Numbered from the stretch's first letter, positions 47,584-55,644 are shown. The stretch is 64,000 nucleotides of DNA from Candidatus Fermentithermobacillus carboniphilus (GCA_018208355.1 CP062796.1:1768494-1832493); one strand, 5' to 3'. The notes: generated from the letters alone by a model not told the origin. A program made the numbers and translations.

Positions 47584-47760
47584 ATGCCGATTCGTTTGGT
47601 TATGACCGACGTTGATGGAACTCTTCTCAGGAGCGACGGTACCCTATCTTGCGAAAATGCCAGGGAACTCCAGCGCATTCGGCAGAAAGGAACCCAGGTT
47701 GTGTTGGCCACTGGCCGGATACCCGAAATGCTTAAGGACCTCCTGGGCCATGCTTTGCGC
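47584..47760 (+). pseudogene. N-terminal fragment of a Cof-type HAD phosphatase
   Basis: The first 55-58 residues are a clear Cof-type HAD phosphatase start: motif I MTDVDGTLLRSDGT at residues 7-20 and the LATGRIPEM stretch. Homology stops near 47750 and the frame ends at 47841 in unrelated residues. In another frame, sequence of the terpene cyclase family starts at about the same point. So the rest of the HAD gene (about 200 codons), including motifs II-IV, has been lost at a deletion junction near 47745-47765. Promoter and start look intact, so a short peptide may still be made. Confidence 0.75.
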
Positions 47761-48574
47761 GGTCGACCCTTCAAGGCGGGTCTCCGACTATTACGAACTA
47801 TACCCGGTGGAGCACCCGCAAAAAGACGGAGGTTACCTTGACTCTTTAGTGCAGGCGTCAAGGGCGGTTCTTTTGGAACTAGACAATTACGAGGCAGTTC
47901 GGCCCGCGGTCGTGCGTCTTGCCACCCTGTATTCGGAAATGCAGTCGCTAAAACACCTTTTGCCCCATGCCAGGGAGAGTTTCATGCACGGGTGGTTCCT
48001 CCAGAGGAGTAAGGGGACATGTGTGGCGGGTTTCGGCGGCTTTGAAGGCTGCAACCTGAAATGGTGGGAATACGGAGCTGCGGCCGGTTCCACTCTGGGT
48101 ATCTTCACCCTGCTCTCGTACTCTTCAAGACCTCGAGACGGCCAGGAACGACTGCCAAAGGGTCGGTCGCATCCGGGGAAGACTTTCTCGGAAAGTGAAG
48201 CGCGTGCCCTCGGACGGGTGTATTTTCCAGCCATTTCGGCCCGTCACATACTCCTCGACTACTACATCGACCAGGAAGAAGACAAGACATCGGGGGACCT
48301 GAATTTTGTCCCGTACTACTCTTTGGGTCCTGAGAGGCTAAACGGGTTGCGCAGATTTCTTGACCTCTCCCTAGCACGGGCAGATGCTGAACTGCAAGAG
48401 CCCTGGTTCCACCGGGCGGTGGTGAAAGGCCTTCTCGCGATGTATCTTTCTGATCCGAAAGTGAAGGATCAGGGTCTTCTGGCCGACACGTTGAGACTCA
48501 CGGCTGCTGCTGGTTTTCCGGCGGAGTCTCTCAGAAAGACCTGCGGGTTTATTAGGGCCGTGTTAGGGTTCTAG
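47757..48574 (+). pseudogene. C-terminal part of a YtpB-type (DUF2600) tetraprenyl-beta-curcumene synthase
   Basis: About 270 residues matching the last three quarters of YtpB, the large terpene cyclase that acts on heptaprenyl diphosphate (C35) in bacilli: QKDGGYLDSLV, AAAGSTLGIF, HILLDYYIDQEED and GDLNF are all present. The first 110-115 residues, which precede QKDGGYL in Bacillus YtpB, are missing and replaced, out of frame, by the beginning of a HAD gene. There is no own start codon with a ribosome site. A low-complexity stretch (Ser, Arg, Pro, Gly) interrupts the region after LLSYSS. Read as a deletion remnant. Confidence 0.75.
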
Positions 48575-48640
48575 GTCAGTTGGCAACGGAAGCAAACAAG
48601 TCCGGCGTGTCTAGGCTCGGAGCACGAGGTTATAAAGATG

Positions 48641-48664
48641 GGGAGGGGGTTTAGGCCCCCTCCC
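48641..48664. terminator. Hairpin between convergent YtpB remnant and ferritin-like gene
   Basis: GGGAGGGGG (48641-48649) pairs perfectly with CCCCCTCCC (48656-48664), loop of six. No T tract. Confidence 0.65.
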
Positions 48665-48764
48665 GGACAATCGTCTGCACCTTACCGCGTTTCGATCTTT
48701 TCCGGTTCTTCCCGGGCTCATTCGACACGGTCTTTACATACCGTTACCTCTCTTTCCTCGATTT

Positions 48765-49292
48765 CTACTTCTTATCCTCCTCAGAGAAACGGCCTGGCAT
48801 CCAACCGGGACCGGGTGGAACGGGGGTCAAATGCATCCAGCCCAGAGCCAAGACGATCGTGTTCCAAAATACGGCCTCCTGAAGTTCTTCATCAGCCATC
48901 TGGAGTATGATTCTTTGTACGTGCGGGTCCGAAGACAGGGCAGCCAGGTTCATGAGCATGGAGACGTGATGCATTTCCATATGCCGGACCGTCCTGACCA
49001 TATCAAGCCACGTCCTCTGGCCGTAGCCGGGGCTGTCCATATCGGTCATCATGATTGGGCTGGAGCGCGTGGGAAACATGTCATGGAGCGCTCGCAGCGC
49101 CTCTACATCGTGTTGCTGTTCATCGATCATGGCCTCTATCGTCCTTCTAAGGGGTTCACTTGGGGCCATCCGGGCCAGTTCAGTGTACAGCTGAATCTCC
49201 CTCTCCTCTGACCTTATCAGGTGGTCGATTATCATGTGTGGATCCATGTGGGTGCCTATCCAATCGTCCATCATGTCCTTAACCTCGTCCAT
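48765..49292 (-). CDS. Ferritin-like four-helix protein
   Basis: A 175-aa, mostly helical protein with two Glu/His-rich helix pairs: SEEREIQLYTELA and DEQQHDVEAL in the first half, HMEMHHVSMLMNL and ADEELQEAVF in the second, the spacing expected of a ferritin/bacterioferritin-like diiron fold. The tail is Pro/Gly-rich. The frame is open to 49526, but GAGGAGGTGAC before ATG 49292 sets the start. Possible role in iron or peroxide handling; rubrerythrin is encoded 12 kb away. Not assignable to a named subfamily by eye. Confidence 0.7.
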   Translation of the reverse strand: MDEVKDMMDDWIGTHMDPHMIIDHLIRSEEREIQLYTELARMAPSEPLRRTIEAMIDEQQHDVEALRALHDMFPTRSSPIMMTDMDSPGYGQRTWLDMVRTVRHMEMHHVSMLMNLAALSSDPHVQRIILQMADEELQEAVFWNTIVLALGWMHLTPVPPGPGWMPGRFSEEDKK

Positions 49293-49641
49293 CTTTGTCA
49301 CCTCCTCAAAATCCGTTCGGAACATTGTTATGTAAACGGGATCAAATGAGTGACACACTCCGACCACGCGACCGCAGTAAAATATTCGCCTGGTTGGGTA
49401 CGGATCGCTCGACGGAGGCGAGCAGTGCGGCTTTTGGAAACCAGGAGTAGGAAAGAGCTCGTTCACATCGGGGCACGGCTTGAGCCATTTGTAGGTTGTG
49501 AGGAAACGGCGCTTCTGGAGACGCATGTTCTTACGTCAGCGGTTTCATATTACTCACATCTTCTTGAAATAATAGGAAAGCGCCTTTTCGCCGTATAAGA
49601 ACGGCAGACACGGGACTAAGGAATCGAGGGATAGAAGTTGG
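49293..49641. other. Divergent intergenic region without a recognisable gene
   Basis: About 350 bases between the ferritin-like gene and the broken polyprenyl synthase gene. Open frames run through it but lack family resemblance. Nothing else was recognised apart from a small direct repeat (GAAGTTGGATGAA) next to the synthase start. Confidence 0.5.
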
Positions 49642-50668
49642 ATGAAGAAGTTGGATGAACTAGTAGGTGAAGGCGGGGACCATGTTCCGGAGGAATTGAA
49701 GGGCGAGGAACTCGTGACGCGGGCAGCCGGCGACAATATCTGTGGACCCGAACTCACGCTCGGGGTCCTGTCGAGGAGCGTCTGCTCCCACGGGCGACCC
49801 AGCGGGCTACCCGGGAGAGACCTGGAGGTACTCGTGGAGAAGACGATGCGGGATGCCCTGGCAGGTTCAGGACTTCTCAAGCCTATTATGGATTATCTCA
49901 TGTCAGGGCAGGGGAAATTCCTAAGACCCAAATTGGTCATATGGAGTGCAGGGGCGTGTGAATCTACATTCAGGGGCGGTTTTCCCTCCCGAGATAACGA
50001 CAAAACTGTCGTAGCTGAAATAGGGGCAGCGTGCGAGATGATTCACGTGGCCTCGCTCATCCACGATGACGTGATAGACGGGGCTTCGATGAGGAGAGGG
50101 CTTCCTGCCGTACACGTGCTTTGGGGAGTTCACTCTATTCCAGGACAATCGCCTCTTCGATCCTACTGTGACAGAACAGGACTATTTTTATCAGGTAAGT
50201 CGCAAGACGGCAGCCCTGATGGCGGCAGCATGCAAAGCCGGAGCTTTCGCCGGAGGCGCACCTCAAGGTGCCGCGGAAGCATTGTGGCTTTTCGGGATGG
50301 AGCTCGGTGTGGCATTTCAAATAGCTGATGACATTCTTGACATCCTCTCAGACGAGAAGACCCTGGGCAAACCCATCTTCAATGACCTGAGGAGAGGGAC
50401 ACTTACTCTTCCTCTAATCTTTGGCATGAAGACGGAACTAAAAGAGGACATCTTGAGGTGTTTCGAACTCAAGGAGGTACCCCACGAGATTGCCGCCAGG
50501 GTGCGGCAGAAACTTCGTGAATACGGCTGCATCGACAGGGCAAAGGAGATCGTTGGCGAGCTTACGGGGTCCGCCCAGTCCCGCCTGGAAGTCCTCTCAC
50601 CCTCCGAATCCAAATCCATGCTCTTGAACCTCGCAAAGAGCATAAAGGCGAGGGTTGACCAATCGTAA
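49642..50668 (+). pseudogene. Polyprenyl diphosphate synthase with internal deletion and frameshift
   Basis: Trans-isoprenyl diphosphate synthase (HepT/IspB type). The N-terminal part has GKFLRPKLVIW, the first aspartate-rich region LIHDDVIDGASMRRG and ends at HVLWGVH (about 50130). The C-terminal part continues in another frame from DNRLFDPTVTEQDYFYQ (about 50145), with RKTAALMAAAC and the second aspartate-rich motif in IADDILD. Family members have about 60-70 residues between these points, including the GDYLFA motif; they are absent. So there is an internal deletion that also shifts the frame. A Gly/Asp/Glu-rich insert lies near the N terminus. The enzyme cannot be made from this sequence as given. 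Confidence 0.8.
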
Positions 50669-50695
50669 AAGCAAGGTTTCGACTCTCCGCTATCT

Positions 50696-51097
50696 CTAGA
50701 AATACCTTTTCGCAAGTTTGAGGAGGTCCCTGAAAAACGCGATCTCCTTTGTTTCACATTCTCTGAGAATGGAGATTGTCTCTTTCAGAAGCTCCTCCCG
50801 CACCGGATCTTCTCGGGGCTTTGAAAAAACATGACTGTCAGGCGCTCTGTCCGCATCCCGGACAACAGCGAGCTCCTTATCCGGTTCCAGAGACTTAACT
50901 ATCGATGAGAGCGGGATGTCCAATGCGTGGGCAAGCTCGATGAGCGTTTCCAGGCTGGGGAACCTTTCCCCGGACTCGAGTTTAGCTATGTATGTCGGAT
51001 GTAGCTCGGTACGCTCCGCGAGTTGCTCTTGCGTCATCCCTCTCTGCTTGCGGAAAGTTTTTATTGCCTCGCCCAAAGCCCGTGCCTTGTCCCGCAA
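50696..51097 (-). CDS. XRE-family transcriptional regulator
   Basis: A 133-aa protein with a Cro/CI-type helix-turn-helix at residues 11-66: MTQEQLAERTELHPTYIAKLESGERFPSLETL. The C-terminal half is charged and ends in a helical segment. TTG 51097 is preceded by GGAGGAG at the right distance; an earlier in-frame ATG has no ribosome site. A perfect 10-6-10 palindrome at 51133-51158, 36 bases before the start, is a natural autoregulatory operator. Targets are unknown. Confidence 0.88.
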   Translation of the reverse strand: MRDKARALGEAIKTFRKQRGMTQEQLAERTELHPTYIAKLESGERFPSLETLIELAHALDIPLSSIVKSLEPDKELAVVRDADRAPDSHVFSKPREDPVREELLKETISILRECETKEIAFFRDLLKLAKRYF

Positions 51098-51132
51098 AAC
51101 CAGTCTCCTCCGGAATAGTCGCCGCACTTGGT

Positions 51133-51158
51133 ACGTCTGGAAGAATCATTCCAGACGT
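51133..51158. promoter_or_regulatory. Perfect palindrome upstream of the XRE gene, probable operator
   Basis: ACGTCTGGAA (51133-51142) is the exact reverse complement of TTCCAGACGT (51149-51158), with a six-base spacer. Dyad of this length immediately before a Cro/CI-type regulator gene suggests its own binding site. Confidence 0.6.
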
Positions 51159-51182
51159 GGCGGCTTGAAGGAATAGACCCCT

Positions 51183-51227
51183 AGTCTGTAGAATATGACT
51201 GTAAGTCTTTGTGTAGTCTCGCAGTCT
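51183..51227. repeat. Four AGTCT repeats, partly helix-phased
   Basis: AGTCT occurs at 51183, 51204, 51215 and 51223, giving spacings of 21, 11 and 8 bases. The first three are on one helix face. They lie 40-85 bases ahead of an extended -10-like TGTTATAAG (51264-51272) on the plus strand. Possible activator-binding repeats. Confidence 0.35.
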
Positions 51228-51788
51228 AAAATCCAGGAAAAGCTCAATAGTTCCCGGCACATATGTTATAAGTATCACCGGCGACTTTAACTTCATGGGG
51301 TGAAAGCGGAGTAAGAACCTCAGTAAGGGCCCCGGCGGCTGCACCTACGAGGGTTTGGACAGCGGAGCGTCCTATGGCGTGTAGCCGCCGGTGGCTGGCT
51401 GAGCGGCGCGTGCCAAACGGCCTAACCAGGGATAGAGCTCGTGTACAGCATGTAGCCTCATGAACCCGGTGCTCCAGAAGACAGCCACGTTCTTTGTCCG
51501 CACTGGGTAACTTCTTCCGGCTTTCAAGGTCGCTGGCGTACCCGTGAGTCTACCCATCCAGCCCGCACGGTAAGTTCGTGACAGATGCGGCAGCCAGAGA
51601 ATTTGCCATTGATTGTGCCTTGAGAAGCGTGTTTTTGCCGAGAACATCCCGCATGTTTCGTGGTATGTATATCATGGAGCAGTGCGCCTGCCTATGCTCG
51701 AAGAGCCGTAAAGGTTTAACGAACTTGTAATCCGGTTTTTGAGGAACCACTTGTAAAAGGCCCAACAGGAGGATCAGTTTAGGAGGGA
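51228..51788. other. Unassigned region with predicted promoter and strong RNA stem
   Basis: About 560 bases with no recognisable intact gene. An extended -10-like element lies at 51264-51272. A 12-bp inverted repeat with one G-U (51333-51344 with 51379-51390, loop of 34) would form in a plus-strand transcript. On the minus strand a frame over 51550-51765 encodes 71 residues with natural-looking composition (contains MIYIPRNMRDVLGKN) but no family I recognise; it may be a gene remnant. The transcript could be a leader of the following gene or a non-coding RNA. Confidence 0.35.
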
Positions 51789-51794
51789 TTGGAT

Positions 51795-52331
51795 ATGTCT
51801 GAAAACAGAGATAATGCTAAAGAATCAGAGAAGGTTGCAGGCAGCGAGCTCCTGCCGCCTCTACACCAGCAAGTTCTAGAGCTAATCCTGAAAGCCCTGG
51901 CAGGTGTCGACATTCCTTGGGCTCTAACAGGCAGCACTGCTTTTGCTATACAGGGGGTTCCGGTCACTCCGGAGGATATCGACATCCAGACCTCTCCAGA
52001 TGGTGCCTACGTGGTAGAAAGACTCTTGCCTGGTGAGCCACTACAGCCGGTTGCGGAACGCGTATCAGAGAGGATAAGGTCTCATTTCGGAGCGGTGCTT
52101 GTGCGTGAGCTCAGAGTGGAAATAATGGGAGGGATTCAAAAGAGGTTGCCCGGAGGAGAGTGGGAACCCCCCGTGGATGTCGGCGCGCTCAGAGTAAGCG
52201 TTCCCTGGCACGGCTACCAGGTGCCGGTTCTTCCTCTGGAATATGAGTACAATGCATATCTCCGGCTGGGGAGGAGCGATAGGGCGAGGCTCTTGAAGGA
52301 ATTTATGGACAGTTTCGGACGTCGCAGCTGA
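51795..52331 (+). CDS. Nucleotidyltransferase-fold protein (MNT-like)
   Basis: A 178-aa protein with the minimal nucleotidyltransferase pattern: WALTGSTAFAIQG contains the GS motif and EDIDIQT the catalytic Asp pair; VEIMGGIQKRLP follows with a further acidic residue in EIMG. Relatives include toxin-antitoxin MNT proteins and aminoglycoside nucleotidyltransferase-like proteins. No HEPN partner gene is adjacent. AGGAGGG at 51781-51787 is spaced for ATG 51795, seven bases on. Function open. Confidence 0.75.
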   Translation: MSENRDNAKESEKVAGSELLPPLHQQVLELILKALAGVDIPWALTGSTAFAIQGVPVTPEDIDIQTSPDGAYVVERLLPGEPLQPVAERVSERIRSHFGAVLVRELRVEIMGGIQKRLPGGEWEPPVDVGALRVSVPWHGYQVPVLPLEYEYNAYLRLGRSDRARLLKEFMDSFGRRS

Positions 52332-52485
52332 GTCAAGGTGAGAGAACTGTTGCAAAAAGTCAAATCGACCACCGAGATGACGATGAAATGATTAAATTTT
52401 TTGGCCAGATCAAAGCCTCTAGTTCAATCTCGTGGTCTACAATACCATTAGCGTCATGGAATCTCGTAATTGGGAGTGGTTGCAG

Positions 52486-53019
52486 ATGACCGGGAGGAAA
52501 TTGGCGTTCGGCGGGCTATTTGTGGCTCTGGCGATTCTCCTACCTATCATGTTTCATATGGTGGGACTCGGACAGGTATTCTTGCCAATGCATATCCCGG
52601 TGTTGCTTGCCGGGTTTTTCTCCGGCCCAATAGTGGGAATGTTGGTCGGCATGGTTAGCCCGATACTTAGCGCGCTGATAACTGGTATGCCGCCTCTCAT
52701 GCCACCAGTGGCCCAGATGATGGTGGTCGAATTGGCGCTCTATGGGCTTCTGACCGGATTCTTATACGAGAGGCTACATCTGGGGGCATACATCTCGCTG
52801 ATCGGGGCCATGGTTGGCGGGCGTGTGGCATATGGTATTCTGGGTTACTTAGTTTTGCCTATCTTCGGTTTTCAGAGGATCCCGTTGTGGGCACCGTTGC
52901 TCGGAGCCATTGGACGGTCGCTCCCAGGCGTGATAATCCAGCTCGTTTGCATCCCCCTGGTGCTATCACTAAGCAAGCGCGATTGGCGTGTGCTATTTCC
53001 CGAGAAGAAAAATGCCTGA
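52486..53019 (+). CDS. ECF transporter S component
   Basis: A 177-aa membrane protein with six hydrophobic segments and the look of a vitamin-binding S component of energy-coupling factor transporters: ALAILLPIMFHM, GQVFLPMHIPVLLAGFFSGP and LSALITGMPPLMPPVAQMM are typical. The ligand cannot be read from sequence, and the shared EcfA/EcfT module is not in the window. ATG 52486 follows TGGGAGTGG; upstream in-frame starts are possible. A partly paired stem (52377-52387 with 52428-52437) lies in the leader. A methyltransferase gene follows after 17 bases. Confidence 0.8.
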   Translation: MTGRKLAFGGLFVALAILLPIMFHMVGLGQVFLPMHIPVLLAGFFSGPIVGMLVGMVSPILSALITGMPPLMPPVAQMMVVELALYGLLTGFLYERLHLGAYISLIGAMVGGRVAYGILGYLVLPIFGFQRIPLWAPLLGAIGRSLPGVIIQLVCIPLVLSLSKRDWRVLFPEKKNA

Positions 53020-53036
53020 CTCTGGGGGCCGTCGCG

Positions 53037-53516
53037 ATGGGCAATCATAGCGACATGAGGGCGTTCTTTGATGCGCTGGCAAGTTCATGGGATGAGAATG
53101 TAGATCCTCTCAGGGTTCAAGATATTCTGGTCACTGCGGGAATTAGGTCGGGCCACGCCGTCTTGGACGTGGGCTCTGGTACAGGTGTTCTTCTACCATT
53201 CCTCGTGGAAGCTGTCGGACCTGAGGGGCGGGTCTTTGCCCTCGACATCTCAACAGCCACACATTTTGCTGACAAGCAAGCGGCTACCAAGGAAATCAGT
53301 CGTGTCCTGGTGCCGGGCGGATGCATGGTGACCGCTCATCCTCAGAGTCGAGAGGAACTCAACGAGATGCATCGGCACATGAGTGGTCCGGTCAGCGGTG
53401 ATTTCCTGCCGGACGATGATACCATGATGATGCTGGTGGAGTCTGCCGGCCTAACGAATGTCCGGATCTATAATGGCCCTTCTGGCTACAAGCTACTTGC
53501 AGTTAAGCCAGCCTGA
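53037..53516 (+). pseudogene. SAM-dependent methyltransferase with an internal in-frame deletion
   Basis: A class I methyltransferase gene reduced to 159 aa. Motif I VLDVGSGTGVLLPFL and the second-strand VFALDIS are intact, then the sequence jumps straight to HFADKQAATKEISRVLVPGG, which in relatives comes about 45-50 residues later, after the helix, strand and motif that complete the SAM pocket. The junction is near 53245-53260. The frame is kept, so a protein could be made, but the SAM-binding domain is incomplete. Relatives often accompany ECF S components, as here (ATG 53037 is 18 bases after that stop). Confidence 0.65.
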
Positions 53517-53528
53517 GTAGTTGCACAG

Positions 53529-53558
53529 GTTTCAATCCACGCCTCCGTGCGGGGCAGC
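53529..53558. repeat. Solitary CRISPR repeat-like sequence (type I-C-like)
   Basis: The 30 bases from 53529 begin GTTTCAATCCACGCC and continue with CCGTGCGGGG, close to the reverse orientation of the widespread type I-C repeat (which has GTTTCAATCCACGCCCCCGT...). There is only one copy; no second copy follows within the window and no cas genes are present. It lies 12 bases after the truncated methyltransferase gene. Interpreted as the relic of an array or a chance capture of a repeat. The remainder to 53770 holds no recognisable gene. Confidence 0.5.
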
Positions 53559-53770
53559 CTTCTGGCAAGGATGCGGGAGATACCCTGCCTGTGTGCCTAC
53601 CATAACAAGATGTCCGGCGACGACATAAGCAATGAAATGGCCCAAGCTGCCACTGCCATATCTGGCTGCGGCGAAACGTGCTCCAGCCGTAGAGATCAGG
53701 ACGTGTTGAGGGCATTGGGTGTAGTGGGCCGACAAGGAAAGGAACGGACCTCACCTGATCTGGAACTTCA

Positions 53771-55519
53771 TCAAGCTGGAGTTCCAGAGGCTCTCAGAGT
53801 TCCTTCTTTATCCAACCACAATCGAACATCTTTTTCCTCCCTATTGAAGTGGTAAGCCTGTCCGCCCAGCAATACCAAGGCGTGCTCGAAGGCGTATTTT
53901 ACGGTAACCACAGAGTTCGGACCAGCTACCACCTTAGTAACGGCCCCACCCCTGGTTCCGAGCTCTCCCACTTGTACATCTCCGCCAGCCTGGATCTCGC
54001 CTCCGCGAAAGACCCCGGATACAATCACCTTTTTGCCAGCCTGAATTCGCGAATTGTAACAACCGCCACCAGTCACTATGACATCACCGGTTGCTATAAC
54101 GGTCGAATTGAGGATATTTGAGGCTACCACATCACCTTCTGCCGACGGCGGAGACGCAAAGACTTGCTCCCATTCCGCGGCTCGTTGAGCCAATGTTTCT
54201 ACCTCCGCGAGGTCACGTACAGCTAAAGGTGAGTAAACCAGCACCCGCTCGATTTCCCGTACAAATTCTTCCAGCTGTTGATCGGCTAATCCTGGGGGCA
54301 TAGTTTCAACTTGTTTCTTAAAGGTATCAACCACGGAGGGAAGGTGATAAAACTTCCCCTCCAACAGTAATTTGATTAATGGACCGATCCCGTGCTTCAG
54401 ATCGCCCTGTTTGAACGCTGGGTGAGCCAGTAACTGCCGGATAGCCATGGCTATCTGTTGCAGACCGTCTGCTAAAGCACGAACCTGTGGTAACAATCCT
54501 TGTAGAAAGGCTGGAGTTCCTCCTGCGGCTACTACCGATGACAGGATATTCCTGCCGATCAGGATGGATCCCATAGCTTGAACCCTCGCACCGGAAACCA
54601 ACCCTCCTACCCTGACATTCCCGCCCGCTTCTACTACCATCCCTTCTGTGATATTACCGGCAATTAGGATGTCCCCCTTAAATGCAATGTTACCTGAAGC
54701 GAGGTCTACGTCACCATCATGTACCAGTTCGTGCAATACGGTTACTCTCACTAAGTTGCGCCAGCGGGAGACCACTGGACGTCCGGCTCGGGCCGCTACA
54801 GCCTGTTCACCATCCCCAGTAAGTACCGCTCCTTCACCTACAGAAAGGATAACGTCTTGGGGCGACGGCGGTGCAATTCTCTCGCCCTTGACGGTTGTGC
54901 CAGGACGTCCCAGCCGGGGCGGGTGTTTAATAGCCAGGATTTCGCCAGTCTCTACTGAAGTAAAAACGTAGCGCTTTCGCAAATCTACCGGTTCGTCTTC
55001 TCCCGCCAGTACCGGCACCTTGGAATCGGAAGGGAAAAGCAATTCTACCTGGCCATCTATTCCTGGTTCCGCAGGGACACCTCGGGCGATAACCACCTCT
55101 TCTTCGTCCCAGGAAGTGACAGCGCGAGCGCATGCTTCCCAGTCTATACCATATTTAATTCCCTGCCGGGATAACTCCTGCAATAGTTCATCCCATGTGA
55201 GCGGTGGAAGACGTTCCTCCCGCTCGACTACCGATAGTCTTAACATTCTGGCAGGCGGGAGATCCGCCAATTCCCGGTGAACTACTACCCTAGGACGCAT
55301 TCGCAATATCGCTTGTAGACCATCGGAAGAAACTGTCACAGACCATTTTCCTTCTCTGCGCTCTTCTACCGCTTCCACGTGTACCGTATCCCTCGTGGAT
55401 ATGGGGATGGGTTGGGTGCATTCCCGGCCGTTAACAATCAATCTTACTCCTGGGCAAGGCACTACTACCGGGTAAGGTCCGTCGCTGCTGTGCTGGACGA
55501 AGATCCGTCCATCCTTCAC
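53771..55519 (-). CDS. FapA-type DUF342 protein
   Basis: A 582-aa protein (as far as the frame is open without the poly-C tract) of the FapA/DUF342 family: a beta-strand-rich N-terminal part, the PSPQDVILSVGEGA stretch, and a right-handed beta-helix core with repeated GNI, GGNVRVGG and GSILIG turns, then coiled-coil and another beta-helix piece. Members relate to flagellar assembly or polar localisation and cell-cycle signalling in other bacteria; role unclear here. GTG 55519 lacks a ribosome site. A strong AGGAGGTGAG site and GTG at 55668 would give an N terminus through a 17-base C tract that is out of frame by two bases. The stop lies in the loop of an 8-bp hairpin (53760-53787). Confidence 0.85.
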   Translation of the reverse strand: MKDGRIFVQHSSDGPYPVVVPCPGVRLIVNGRECTQPIPISTRDTVHVEAVEERREGKWSVTVSSDGLQAILRMRPRVVVHRELADLPPARMLRLSVVEREERLPPLTWDELLQELSRQGIKYGIDWEACARAVTSWDEEEVVIARGVPAEPGIDGQVELLFPSDSKVPVLAGEDEPVDLRKRYVFTSVETGEILAIKHPPRLGRPGTTVKGERIAPPSPQDVILSVGEGAVLTGDGEQAVAARAGRPVVSRWRNLVRVTVLHELVHDGDVDLASGNIAFKGDILIAGNITEGMVVEAGGNVRVGGLVSGARVQAMGSILIGRNILSSVVAAGGTPAFLQGLLPQVRALADGLQQIAMAIRQLLAHPAFKQGDLKHGIGPLIKLLLEGKFYHLPSVVDTFKKQVETMPPGLADQQLEEFVREIERVLVYSPLAVRDLAEVETLAQRAAEWEQVFASPPSAEGDVVASNILNSTVIATGDVIVTGGGCYNSRIQAGKKVIVSGVFRGGEIQAGGDVQVGELGTRGGAVTKVVAGPNSVVTVKYAFEHALVLLGGQAYHFNREEKDVRLWLDKEGTLRASGTPA

Positions 55520-55627
55520 AAAAGCGTGTGGCTCTGCCGATTCTCCTTGCAGCCGAACATTGGGATTGGTACCAGGTGGTGTCCCTAGGCAGTGTGTGTT
55601 ATGTGCGTGCGGGTGGTGGTGTGTATT

Positions 55628-55644
55628 GGGGGGGGGGGGGGGGG
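55628..55644 (-). repeat. 17-base homopolymer (C17 in the coding sense) at the start of the fapA-like gene
   Basis: Seventeen consecutive G on the plus strand. In the gene sense, GTG 55668 with a strong ribosome site is followed by eight codons and then this C tract. With 15 or 18 C the frame continues into the DUF342 protein; with the 17 present it meets TAG about 22 codons later. The neighbouring 55590-55627 is G/T-rich low complexity, so a two-colour sequencing artefact is also possible. Confidence 0.6.
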
